From JACRAO01 sp964490895 (GTDB taxonomy: Bacteria > Bdellovibrionota > UBA1018), in NCBI GenBank assembly GCA_964490895.1, contig CAZBEI010000076.1, positions 1 to 18,730 of the forward strand: a stretch of DNA of 18,730 nucleotides, given 5' to 3'. Position numbers and translations under genes: made by a program. This document shows positions 6,228 through 13,874 of the stretch, in pieces; position 1 is the first letter of the stretch, and the number at the start of each line of letters is the position of its first letter. The notes beneath the pieces were generated by a model, which made no database searches, was not told where the DNA came from, and saw nothing but the letters and a program-made list of their open reading frames with translations.

Positions 6228-6842
6228 ATGATAAGTGTGATATTTTATCAAAATACTAAATTATTAAAATTGATTCATGTAATTTTGTTGACAAATTTGT
6301 TTTATTTTAATTTTGCATTTTCTGGGGCGAAACTCACTGAGGCAGAAAACTCTTTATCCAATGCCAGCAATCGTTATTTCGATGCTCTGTTTGAGGGGGG
6401 TCCTAAATCACACAAGGAAGTCCTGCAAATTCGAGAACAAACAATCACCCCAGCGATGGACAAAGTGATGCAGGTTTTAGAACGAGACAATCAAAATTTT
6501 ACAAAAAATAATGTGAGTTTGATGCCTCAGGAGCAATTTCGCTCAGAAATTCAAAAAGCGGAGAGTTCTATTCTCAATTGGCCTCAAAAGAACGAACCTG
6601 TAAAACACTTTGTAGATTTTGCACAAAAGTATTTTGGCTCAGGTTTTAGTGATCATGCTTTGGCTGGGTTACCAGGAAGCGAAAACCTACCGCCCGCACA
6701 AGATGCCACCGGGGCTCGGGCAGGCAGAAAGGCAGCTTCCGTCCCTCAAAATTCCATCGACGGCTCCAAAGTCCCAAAGGTTTTAGTTTTTCCTGGCCCT
6801 CAGAAGAAAAAAGAAGAGTCTTTAGAAGACTTTCTTAAATGA
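6228..6842 (+). CDS. Small exported helical protein, cassette copy B
   Basis: This is the counterpart of the protein at 1602-2075 and is about 204 residues from the ATG at 6228. The start is uncertain: ATGs at 6207 and 6219 and a GTG at 6237 are in frame, and AGGTGA (6211-6216) is the only ribosome-site candidate, 11 bases before 6228. A signal peptide with Lys residues ends near NFAFS. The mature protein opens with KLTEAENSLSNASNRYFDAL, followed by a charged REQ helix and a QEQF segment. An Ala/Gly/Pro linker absent from copy A comes next, then IDGSKVPKVLVF and a lysine-rich end. It is divergent from the copy B cysteine-rich gene, and its last 43 bases overlap the end of the convergent flippase gene. 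No known family is recognised. Confidence 0.78.
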   Translation: MISVIFYQNTKLLKLIHVILLTNLFYFNFAFSGAKLTEAENSLSNASNRYFDALFEGGPKSHKEVLQIREQTITPAMDKVMQVLERDNQNFTKNNVSLMPQEQFRSEIQKAESSILNWPQKNEPVKHFVDFAQKYFGSGFSDHALAGLPGSENLPPAQDATGARAGRKAASVPQNSIDGSKVPKVLVFPGPQKKKEESLEDFLK

Positions 6843-8110
6843 TAAAAGGTAGCCCAATAAATATAAACCATCCCAATAAGATTGACGGCTAGTCTCGAAT
6901 AGACAGCTCCCACCGCACCAAATCGCGGCACCCAAATCAAATTGAGCACAATAAAAACACAGAGCTGAATAAAGTTGAGGATTGCAAATCCCTTGCTCCA
7001 TCCAAAAACATAAAGCACAACGCTAATCGGGGTGCACAAAAAATCGACGAGTACGGTGACCAGTTGCATTTGAATGAGAAAAGTAGTGTCTTGGTATGCG
7101 CTTCCAGCAATCCAAATCAAAAGGGGAGGCAAAAACCAGCAAGAAGCAGCTAAAAGGGCCCCAATGGGGATTAAAAAATATTTGATCTTACGCAAGTAAA
7201 GTTTGATGTCTTCTAGACTTTGAGTTTGACTGAGCCTAGGCAAAACGGTGGTATAGATTGCCCGGATGATAAAATGAATGGGGAGCGTGAGCCGGCCCAC
7301 CGCAGCAAAAGCAGCCACGACGGAGTTGCTATGATAGTGAGCGACAAATTGGGAGTCAATATTGCCGATGAGGTGCACGGTGATCCAAGAGACCACAATC
7401 CAAGCATTATAAGATCTAAATTTTTTAGAAAGTTCAGGTTCTAAAAGAACATTTTCTGAGTCTCTTTTTTTGAAGGAGATGGAATACATCAACAAAAAAG
7501 CCGCAATTCCAAGTAGGGGCACACTGAGGTAGATAAAACTCACCGTGCGCAATAAAGGCAGTCCTAAGCACACACCAAGGAAGCAAAGAGAGATCCGAAA
7601 GAGAGAAGAGGACGTGTCCCAAAGGGTAAAATATTTAAAAAGTTGGTGAGCTCTAAAATAACCTAAAACCCCATTGTAGAGGGATGTAAAAAAGGCTCCA
7701 CCAACACCCAGAATAAAATAATAACTAAAATCTTTTCGGTGATAAAATTTTTCACAAATGGGAGCCGTAAAAAATAAAGTTATCAAACTTAAAACTAAAG
7801 AATATAGAAAAATCCTTTTAAAAAAAAATCGTTCAATTGATTTTGATTCTGGCTTTAGCGAATACTCTGCTCCAAATCGGACGTAACTTTCGATCCACCC
7901 CAAATGGATGAGTCCAGACAAGAGCATGAGTACCGAAGAAAAAAGTGCAAATGTCCCATAGTCGGAGACTGACATCCTTCGGATGAGAAAGATATTCAAG
8001 GCGTATCCCAGTGTCGCAGTGCACAGTTGTGTCAGGAGTGCGAGTTGAGTATTTTTTCCGGTTTTAGATCGGAGTGCTGAGGTGATTTCAAGGTAGATTT
8101 TTTTAAGCAT
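6800..8110 (-). CDS. Polysaccharide flippase, Wzx/MOP superfamily
   Basis: This inner-membrane protein of 436 residues has roughly twelve to fourteen hydrophobic segments. Its N-terminus is typical of the polysaccharide biosynthesis transporter family: a TQLALLTQLCTATLGYALN helix followed by IRRMSVSDYGTFALF, matching the 'R.ls..dyG.~al' pattern. Members flip undecaprenyl-linked oligosaccharides to the periplasmic face. The ATG at 8110 overlaps the stop of the acyltransferase gene (ATGCTTAA), so it is co-translated with it. An upstream in-frame TTG at 8140 is less likely. The context of acyltransferase and glycosyltransferase genes supports a surface-glycan role; the substrate cannot be told. 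The 3' end overlaps the convergent small exported gene. Confidence 0.88.
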   Translation of the reverse strand: MLKKIYLEITSALRSKTGKNTQLALLTQLCTATLGYALNIFLIRRMSVSDYGTFALFSSVLMLLSGLIHLGWIESYVRFGAEYSLKPESKSIERFFFKRIFLYSLVLSLITLFFTAPICEKFYHRKDFSYYFILGVGGAFFTSLYNGVLGYFRAHQLFKYFTLWDTSSSLFRISLCFLGVCLGLPLLRTVSFIYLSVPLLGIAAFLLMYSISFKKRDSENVLLEPELSKKFRSYNAWIVVSWITVHLIGNIDSQFVAHYHSNSVVAAFAAVGRLTLPIHFIIRAIYTTVLPRLSQTQSLEDIKLYLRKIKYFLIPIGALLAASCWFLPPLLIWIAGSAYQDTTFLIQMQLVTVLVDFLCTPISVVLYVFGWSKGFAILNFIQLCVFIVLNLIWVPRFGAVGAVYSRLAVNLIGMVYIYWATFYHLRKSSKDSSFFF

Positions 8111-8678
8111 TTCTTGAGATTTCTTTGGCTGGGTTTCCAACGACTGAGGTGCCCTCTAAAACGTCTTTGGTCACAACTGCTCCAGCCCCGATGACTGCTT
8201 TTTTCCCAACTCTCACCCCTTTGAGTAAGATGGCATGAGCTCCAACCCAGGTGTCTTCTCCAATGGTGATTTTTGCGCTGATGCTGCCCTGTTCCACCAT
8301 GGGTTTATGGTGATCTTTGTACTGATGATCGGTGTCGATCAAGGTCACCTGATGTGCAATTTGGGTGCGGGCTCCGATTTTAATTTCTAGATTAGAGGCC
8401 ACCAGCGTCCCTCGTCCAATAAAAACACCCTCTCCAATAAAAAGTTTTGCATTGGGTCCTACAAAAATTTCAGTATCATTGGCCAGGATGACATTATTTC
8501 CAATGATGACTTGAGCATTTTTACCCAGGGATAGGTGTGTTCTTTTGCGCGGAGAAAAATGATGCCCAACTTGTCCGCCCTCCTTCTTAATTTTATTTTT
8601 CCAGTGCCAGGCCCTCAGTTTTTGGATAAAATTTTGAGAGTGAAAGGCCATTTTGTCGTAAATCTTAAGCAATATCAT
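8103..8678 (-). CDS. Hexapeptide-repeat (left-handed beta-helix) acyltransferase
   Basis: This 191-residue protein has a basic N-terminal helix of about 40 residues, then a run of hexapeptide turns (VIIGNN, IFVGPN, LFIGEG, IKIGAR, ITIGED, VRVGKK, AVIGAG). It closes with AVVTKDV and a GNPAK cap, the standard ending of the LacA/WcaF/NodL-type acetyltransferases. The DTDHQY segment supplies the likely catalytic His. These enzymes use acetyl-CoA (or another acyl-CoA) to acylate sugars. The start at 8678 is chosen for an excellent AAGGAG five bases upstream; it lies inside the end of the upstream gene (14-base overlap). The acceptor is probably a surface-glycan sugar, inferred from the neighbouring flippase and glycosyltransferases. 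Confidence 0.9.
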   Translation of the reverse strand: MILLKIYDKMAFHSQNFIQKLRAWHWKNKIKKEGGQVGHHFSPRKRTHLSLGKNAQVIIGNNVILANDTEIFVGPNAKLFIGEGVFIGRGTLVASNLEIKIGARTQIAHQVTLIDTDHQYKDHHKPMVEQGSISAKITIGEDTWVGAHAILLKGVRVGKKAVIGAGAVVTKDVLEGTSVVGNPAKEISRNA

Positions 8679-9156
8679 GAAAGCTCCTTGCAGCTTCAGT
8701 TGCATTGTGGGGCAATAGCGCTATTTTTTCAGAAGAAATCAGCCAGACTTTTGTGACAAAATCTTTCCATGCTTGAGTCACAAAGTAGTGATCAGCAGAT
8801 TGAAAAAAAAGACGGTCATTATAAGGAGGCCATTTTTTTTGTGAGAGGGCTTGTTTGATTTGAAATAAAGTTTGTCTCACTTGTTCTAAGAGAATAAAGC
8901 GAGGTGGGGTTTGATTCAAAGAGGGAAAAACCGAGATGGTTTTTCCTAGCTTTTTTAGCTCAAACCAAGTTTCCGGATCTTGATTAGAAAAAAAACAAAG
9001 TGAGTCAAAATCTTTTACCTTGTGTTTTAGAGGATCAAAAAAAGTGATTTCAAGGCCATTTTTTTTGAGTGCGCTCGCAAAAGTATCAATCCACACAAGA
9101 GCTTGGGTTCGGTCTGAATTAACAAAAAAAGAGGGATGGGCAATAAAAAGAGGCAT
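8665..9156 (-). CDS. GT-B N-terminal-domain-only protein (half glycosyltransferase)
   Basis: This 163-residue protein resembles only the first Rossmann domain of a GT-B glycosyltransferase. The segment FDSLCFFSNQDPETW...KKLG..ISVFPSLNQTP parallels FDLIHYFSTGEHSMW...LTHLCVTPTFQKP in the complete enzyme encoded divergently at 9209-10204. Its end ADHYFVTQAWKDF...EKIALLPHNA parallels the interdomain strand 'kpDfyfpTtdaea....gKmkVIkNGV'. It stops where the nucleotide-sugar-binding C-terminal domain should begin, and that DNA is occupied by the acyltransferase gene. It may be a truncated relic, or a stable accessory or acceptor-binding protein. No strong ribosome site precedes the ATG at 9156. The similarity was judged by eye. 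Confidence 0.65.
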   Translation of the reverse strand: MPLFIAHPSFFVNSDRTQALVWIDTFASALKKNGLEITFFDPLKHKVKDFDSLCFFSNQDPETWFELKKLGKTISVFPSLNQTPPRFILLEQVRQTLFQIKQALSQKKWPPYNDRLFFQSADHYFVTQAWKDFVTKVWLISSEKIALLPHNATEAARSFHDIA

Positions 9157-9208
9157 TTCATAAAAGAGTATTCCAAAAATGACTTTGAGTGAAGTAACAT
9201 TAGAGGAA

Positions 9209-10204
9209 ATGAGAATTCTTTTTGCTACCTATGCAATGGCATTTCAAAACCCAGGTGGAGGAGAGCGTGTACAGCTCGATTTAATGAAGGCTCTTATTAA
9301 ACGAGGGCATGATATCGAAATTTATAGCCCGTGGCGTCACGAAGTTTCTAGGTTTGATCTCATTCATTATTTTTCTACGGGTGAGCATTCGATGTGGGAG
9401 GCTTTCAAGGCGCTTGCACCATTGACTCACCTGTGTGTGACTCCTACCTTTCAGAAACCAAGACACGGGATGAAATTTATTTTTTCTCGAGTGTTTAATA
9501 AAATTATAAATCGAGGTTCTTATTTTGAGAAGCCAGATTTTTATTTCCCGACGACCGATGCAGAAGCCTTCAATTTAAAAAAATACTTGGGAGTACCAAA
9601 AGGTAAAATGAAGGTGATCAAAAATGGAGTGAATCCTCATTTTTTACATGCGGATCCTGCTTTTTTTCGCGGTCAAACTGGAATAAAGGGTCCCTTTATT
9701 TTACATGTAGGGCGGTTTGATCCTGTAAAAAATCATTTTAAAATCATAAAGGTCGCAAAAAAATTAAAAGCCCAGCTGGTCTTTATTGGGGATCCCAACA
9801 TGGACCAAATGGATTATTATCAAAAATGTAAAGAGAAGTGCGTTCCCAATCAAACTTTTTTTTTCCCAGCTGTTTCTAATGAAGATCCTTTTTTAGCTTC
9901 GGCCTATGCAGCTTGCTCTGTTTTTCTGATGCCGAGCCTTTTCGAGACTTTTGGGATTGCAGCACTCGAAGCGGCTTTGGCTGGGGCTCCGGTGGTGGTC
10001 ACTAAAAATATTTTATCCCGCAGGGAGTTTGCTTCTTTTGCTGAATTTGTAGATCCCCTTGACTGCGACAAAATCGCAAATGCTGTTCGGCCTTTTTTGA
10101 AGCAAGAGTTTCACCAAAGTTTAGATTTCAGGAAAAATTTGCTGACGAAATACAGCTGGGATACGATTGCGGGGCATTTAGAGCAAGTTTATTTGAGGTT
10201 ATAG
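9209..10204 (+). CDS. Glycosyltransferase, GT-B fold, GT4-like
   Basis: This is a 331-residue family-1 (GT4-like) glycosyltransferase. The N-terminus MRILFATYAM...NPGGGERVQ is the usual start, with the glycine-rich loop for the acceptor domain. VIKNGVNPHF marks the interdomain linker, ILHVGRFDPVKNH the start of the C-terminal domain, and SLFETFGIAALEAALAGAPVV the EX7E nucleotide-sugar-binding motif. The start at 9209 fits the family and has GAGG just upstream, though very close; an ATG at 9179 in the same frame would add ten residues. It transfers a sugar from a nucleotide donor, probably in a surface-glycan pathway with the neighbouring flippase and acyltransferase. Donor and acceptor are unknown. 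It ends 10 bases from the convergent panC stop. Confidence 0.9.
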   Translation: MRILFATYAMAFQNPGGGERVQLDLMKALIKRGHDIEIYSPWRHEVSRFDLIHYFSTGEHSMWEAFKALAPLTHLCVTPTFQKPRHGMKFIFSRVFNKIINRGSYFEKPDFYFPTTDAEAFNLKKYLGVPKGKMKVIKNGVNPHFLHADPAFFRGQTGIKGPFILHVGRFDPVKNHFKIIKVAKKLKAQLVFIGDPNMDQMDYYQKCKEKCVPNQTFFFPAVSNEDPFLASAYAACSVFLMPSLFETFGIAALEAALAGAPVVVTKNILSRREFASFAEFVDPLDCDKIANAVRPFLKQEFHQSLDFRKNLLTKYSWDTIAGHLEQVYLRL

Positions 10205-10214
10205 GATTTCGCTC

Positions 10215-11048
10215 CTAGGTAAGCTCCAGATTGTCGATGAGACGGGTTGTCCCTAAGTGTGCCGCAATAGCTACAAGAGCGCCTTCGTGGGTGACTGCCT
10301 TAAGTGGCTGCAGTGTTTTGCGGTGACAGATCTCTAAGTATTGAATTTTAAAGTCTGTGAGCAATTCTTGCCCTATTTTTTTAAGCGCTTGAGTGTTTTT
10401 TTCTCCGCGCTCATAAGCAGATTTTATGGCTTTTAAGCTTTTATAGAGAGTCGCTGCCCTTTCTCGTTCCTGGGGTAGCAAGTACTGATTTCTAGAACTT
10501 ATCGCCATGCCGTCAGCTTCTCTGAGAGTTGGGCAGGCAATGACAGAGCAAGGAAAGTTCAGGTCCACAATCATTTTTTCGATGACTCGGACTTGTTGGT
10601 AGTCTTTGTTTCCTAAGTAAAGAAAATGAGGCTGAACTAAGTTGAGCAATTTTAAAACAACGGTGGCCACTCCCCTAAAATGTCCCGATCGAAAAGCGCC
10701 ACAAAGCGGAAGGCTTAAAGACTCCTCTATGACAGAGGTAGAACGGTCGGGCGGGTACATGGTTTGTGTGTCAGGATTAAATAAAATGTCTATCCCCTGC
10801 TTTTCTAACAGTTCACAGTCTTTTTCGATCATTCGGGGGTATTTGGAAAGGTCCTCCTCGGGGCCAAATTGGAGTGGGTTTATAAAAATGCTGACTGCTG
10901 TTTTTTTGCATTGTGCTTGAGATTTTTCCATCAGGGAGAGATGGCCTTTGTGCAAAGCGCCCATGGTGGGGACAAATCCTAGGGTGTCAGAATATTTTAA
11001 ACTTTCTCTCCACTCTCTCAACTCTTTTAGGGTTTGTATGATCTTCAT
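10215..11048 (-). CDS. panC: Pantothenate synthetase (pantoate--beta-alanine ligase)
   Basis: PanC condenses pantoate and beta-alanine with ATP to give pantothenate through a pantoyl-adenylate. At 277 residues it has the normal length. Signature sites are PTMGALHKGH (27-36, the HIGH-like ATP motif), NPLQFGP..DL..YPR (57-71), CGAFRSGHFRGVATVV (116-131), GNKDYQQ (146-152; usually GEKD, so Asn replaces Glu) and READGMAISSRNQYL (176-190, KMSKS-like). The ATG overlaps the coaBC stop as ATGA, indicating translational coupling. It is the last gene of the panB-coaX-coaBC-panC run. No convincing terminator follows. Confidence 0.96.
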   Translation of the reverse strand: MKIIQTLKELREWRESLKYSDTLGFVPTMGALHKGHLSLMEKSQAQCKKTAVSIFINPLQFGPEEDLSKYPRMIEKDCELLEKQGIDILFNPDTQTMYPPDRSTSVIEESLSLPLCGAFRSGHFRGVATVVLKLLNLVQPHFLYLGNKDYQQVRVIEKMIVDLNFPCSVIACPTLREADGMAISSRNQYLLPQERERAATLYKSLKAIKSAYERGEKNTQALKKIGQELLTDFKIQYLEICHRKTLQPLKAVTHEGALVAIAAHLGTTRLIDNLELT

Positions 11049-12286
11049 GAAATTTCTGTTTCTATCAGGGTTAAAAGTTTTTTGGCTAGGTTTTCTTTAC
11101 TGTCTAAATCTAGTCGTAGGGGAGCTTTCTTTTTCTTTAAAAATAAACCTGCATTGGTGTTTGTCCCAAACCCTGTCTTTTGATTTTTTGAAACAAGGTT
11201 GGCAAACAAGAAATCTAGATTTTTATTTTTAAATTTTAAAACAGCATTTTTTTCCAAATATTCTGTTTCGGCGGCAAATCCAAAAAACCATTGGTTTTTT
11301 TGTGATTGAGCTTTGAGGGTCATTAGAACATCTGGAGCTGCCGTGAGTTTTAAGAGCGAGTTTAAGGATGAGGATGGCAGGCTGCGTTTTAATTTATGCT
11401 CTGAAGTTTTCTCTACTTCGTAGTCTAATACAGCAGCGGCGCTGATCACACCGCTCACTTGCGGCAAGAGGGAGAGAGATTTTTTTAACATTTCGGATGC
11501 TGTTCGGACTTCGAAGAGGTGGAATTTTTTTTCAGTCCCCAAGGGGGGGCGCGGTTTTTCTACCCCTTTGTCGATACCTAAAACATAGAATATTTCGGCC
11601 CCTTTTTTGAGTGCTTCTTGAGCAAGTGCTGCGCCCATTTTTCCAGTGGAAGGGTTGGTAAGGTACCGGACTGGATCTAAAAAGCTGACAGTGGGTCCAG
11701 CTGTGATTAAAATTTTCTGATTGAGAAGCGGAGTTTGTGGAGGGGTTAACAGTTCTAAAATTTTTCTAGAGATGGCTTTGGATTTTGCAAATTTGCCTAT
11801 TCCTAGTTCACCACAGGCCAATACCCCTGTCGCTGGCATAATAAAATGACACCCACGCGAGACGAGTGCTTTGACGTGAGCTTGTGTGATCTCTTTATCC
11901 CACATCACCGTATTCATAGCTGGAGCAATCAGAAGAGGAGCCTTTGTAGCCAGTGCAATCGTGCTCACTAAATCATCTGCGAGTCCTAAAGAAAGTTTTG
12001 CAATCAGGTTTGCAGTGGCCGGTGCAAGGACAAAAAGATCAGCCCAGCGAGCCAGCCGAATATGTTCGGTGCCTAAAATCTCTTTTCCAAACAGATCTGC
12101 ATAGACTGGATGGCCGCTCAAAGTCTCTAAAACTAAAGGAGAGACAAATTTTCCGGCACTTTTTGTAAGAATACACCTGACTTCTATTTGGTTATCTTTT
12201 AAAAGAGATACAAGATCAGCCACTTTATAAGCAGCAATACTGCCAGAAATCCCAATTAAAATTTTTTTACTGTGTGAGCGTTCCAT
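11045..12286 (-). CDS. coaBC: Bifunctional phosphopantothenoylcysteine decarboxylase / phosphopantothenate--cysteine ligase
   Basis: This 413-residue two-domain enzyme couples cysteine to 4'-phosphopantothenate using CTP (CoaB domain), then decarboxylates it with FMN (CoaC domain) to give 4'-phosphopantetheine. CoaC signatures are SGSIAAYK (14-21), EHIRLA with catalytic His75, APAMNTVMW (121-129, Asn125) and the lid LACGELGIG (156-164) with Cys158. CoaB signatures are ITAGPT (194-199), DPVRYLTNPSTGKMG (204-218, with Asn211), an AAAVLDY segment and KLKRS. The first ligase motif reads AGPTVSFLDPVR, without the usual Arg-Glu. The ATG at 12286 lies 20 bases inside coaX; an upstream TTG (12301) is possible but less family-like. 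It lies between coaX and panC in a compact operon. Confidence 0.95.
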   Translation of the reverse strand: MERSHSKKILIGISGSIAAYKVADLVSLLKDNQIEVRCILTKSAGKFVSPLVLETLSGHPVYADLFGKEILGTEHIRLARWADLFVLAPATANLIAKLSLGLADDLVSTIALATKAPLLIAPAMNTVMWDKEITQAHVKALVSRGCHFIMPATGVLACGELGIGKFAKSKAISRKILELLTPPQTPLLNQKILITAGPTVSFLDPVRYLTNPSTGKMGAALAQEALKKGAEIFYVLGIDKGVEKPRPPLGTEKKFHLFEVRTASEMLKKSLSLLPQVSGVISAAAVLDYEVEKTSEHKLKRSLPSSSLNSLLKLTAAPDVLMTLKAQSQKNQWFFGFAAETEYLEKNAVLKFKNKNLDFLFANLVSKNQKTGFGTNTNAGLFLKKKKAPLRLDLDSKENLAKKLLTLIETEIS

Positions 12287-13070
12287 AGTGGTATAAACCA
12301 ATGAGGGTCAAATCCATTTCAACTTGAAATCGACGAGAGAGTTTAAGGTAGTGGAGAGATCCGCCCGTTGCAAAAAAAGTGGGCGTGCGAAAGCTCTTAG
12401 GAGAAAGCGCGTGCCAGTCTTTTAATAATAAATCTGTCATGCCTTCAATCATAGCCTCATAACTTAAAAGAACTCCGCTTGTGAGCTGTGTTTCGGTTGT
12501 TTTGCCAATACTAGAGGTCGGCCGTTTGAGTTCTACAGAAAAAAGTTTTGCGGCTTTTGTCTGAAGTGCCTTAAATCCAATTTCTAGCCCTGGCACTATT
12601 GCTCCTCCAAGGTATGCAGGTCGGTCGTCGACGAGACAAAAAGTGGTGGCGGTTCCCGCATCCACAATTAAAAAGGGAGACGGAGCTAAACTCAAAGCTC
12701 CTGCCACATTGGCCAACCGATCTGCTCCCAATTGATTTGGGTAGGGCAGCTCGAGTTCAAATTCACGCCTTGTTTCAGAGTGAATAAACAAACACGGTAT
12801 CCTATGACCCAATATTTGGAATGCAGGGGTCACCACTGCTTCTAAACTTGGCACTACAGTAGAGATGATGGCTCTTTGAATTCCATTCCAGAAATTTTGA
12901 CTTTTAAGATGGTGGATAAAAATTTGGGAGAGGTGAGAAAAATATTCGTCCGAAGTTGCTTCGGGGTCCGTTCGAAATCGAACTCTGGCAATGAGCTTGG
13001 ACGAAGGATGCTCAAAGAGTCCGGCTACGGTGTGGGTGTTGCCGATATCCAGGCACAGCCAATGTATCAT
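12267..13070 (-). CDS. coaX: Type III pantothenate kinase
   Basis: CoaX phosphorylates pantothenate to 4'-phosphopantothenate, the first step of CoA synthesis. This family belongs to the ASKHA fold, is not feedback-inhibited by CoA, and often uses a monovalent cation. The 267-residue protein has the phosphate-binding DIGNTH (8-13), GADRLAN (115-121), the catalytic-region VDAGTATTF (136-144) and GGAIVPG (155-161). The ATG at 13070 has TGAGGG about eight bases upstream, which supports a start inside panB and a 59-base overlap of the two reading frames. It is followed by coaBC, which uses its product. Confidence 0.95.
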   Translation of the reverse strand: MIHWLCLDIGNTHTVAGLFEHPSSKLIARVRFRTDPEATSDEYFSHLSQIFIHHLKSQNFWNGIQRAIISTVVPSLEAVVTPAFQILGHRIPCLFIHSETRREFELELPYPNQLGADRLANVAGALSLAPSPFLIVDAGTATTFCLVDDRPAYLGGAIVPGLEIGFKALQTKAAKLFSVELKRPTSSIGKTTETQLTSGVLLSYEAMIEGMTDLLLKDWHALSPKSFRTPTFFATGGSLHYLKLSRRFQVEMDLTLIGLYHYGTLTQ

Positions 13071-13866
13071 TTAATTTTCCCTCAGATTTTACTTCAGAAA
13101 TAAATTCTTTGACTGCTTTTTGAATGAGTTGTGCAACTTGTGCTTTGGGCAGAGCAAACTTGGGTGGGGGTTTTACGCCGAGCCCGATGAGATCATTGAT
13201 GACGAGCACCTGTCCAGAACACTCAATGCCCGCGCCAATCCCGATCGTGGGGATGGCAATGCTGCTTGTGATTTCGGCAGCGACTTCGGGGATAATACAC
13301 TCTAAAACAATAGAAAAAGCTCCTGCAGCTTCGAGTTCTTTTGCAGATTCGATCAAATAATTCACATTCTCTTTTGTCTTGCCGTGGAGATAATATCCCC
13401 CCAGTTGATGTATCGACTGAGGTACTAAACCAATATGCCCCATCACGGGAATTCCTTCGGCCACTAATCTTTTGACTGTGGCGGTGGCTTTGAGACCACC
13501 TTCGATTTTGACCGCCTGACAGGAGGTTTCCTGAAAAACTCGGACCGAAGCTCGAAGCGCGGTTTCTGGATCAGTGGTTGTTCCAAAGGGCAAATCACAA
13601 ATGACCAGTGCGCGCTTACTTCCTCTCACTACGGCTGCCGTGTGACGAATCATGTCGTCTAATTTTACAGGAAGAGTGGTTTCGTAGCCTAAAACTACAT
13701 TTCCAAGGCTGTCTCCCACCAGCAGCAATTCCACTCCGGCTAGATCTAAAATTTCTGCCATTACAGCATCATAAGCTGTGAGCATGGTGATTTTTTCGCC
13801 TGATTGGTAAAGAGCCTGAATCTCTCTTAAAGTAATGCGCTTGGGGTTCTCCGCATGAGTCGACAT
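13012..13866 (-). CDS. panB: 3-methyl-2-oxobutanoate hydroxymethyltransferase (ketopantoate synthase)
   Basis: PanB transfers a hydroxymethyl group from 5,10-methylene-tetrahydrofolate to alpha-ketoisovalerate, giving ketopantoate. The 284-residue TIM-barrel protein shows LTAYDAVMA (29-37), LLVGDSLGNVVLG (48-60, with Mg-binding Asp52), DLPFG (91-95), KIEGG (120-124), PVMGHIGLVPQS (140-151), catalytic Glu189 in VLEC and GIGAG (209-213). The last 17 or so residues lie past the usual family end and are encoded by DNA shared with the start of coaX. The ATG at 13866 is eight bases from the stop of the HD-domain gene. The ketopantoate reductase and aspartate decarboxylase needed to complete the pathway are not in this window. 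Confidence 0.96.
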   Translation of the reverse strand: MSTHAENPKRITLREIQALYQSGEKITMLTAYDAVMAEILDLAGVELLLVGDSLGNVVLGYETTLPVKLDDMIRHTAAVVRGSKRALVICDLPFGTTTDPETALRASVRVFQETSCQAVKIEGGLKATATVKRLVAEGIPVMGHIGLVPQSIHQLGGYYLHGKTKENVNYLIESAKELEAAGAFSIVLECIIPEVAAEITSSIAIPTIGIGAGIECSGQVLVINDLIGLGVKPPPKFALPKAQVAQLIQKAVKEFISEVKSEGKLNDTLAVPGYRQHPHRSRTL

Positions 13867-13874
13867 GCCCAGGT

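Noticed and set aside
10202..10217. Intrinsic terminator between the glycosyltransferase gene and panC
   Set aside because: TAGGA/TCCTA makes only a 5-bp stem and no T-run follows on either strand.
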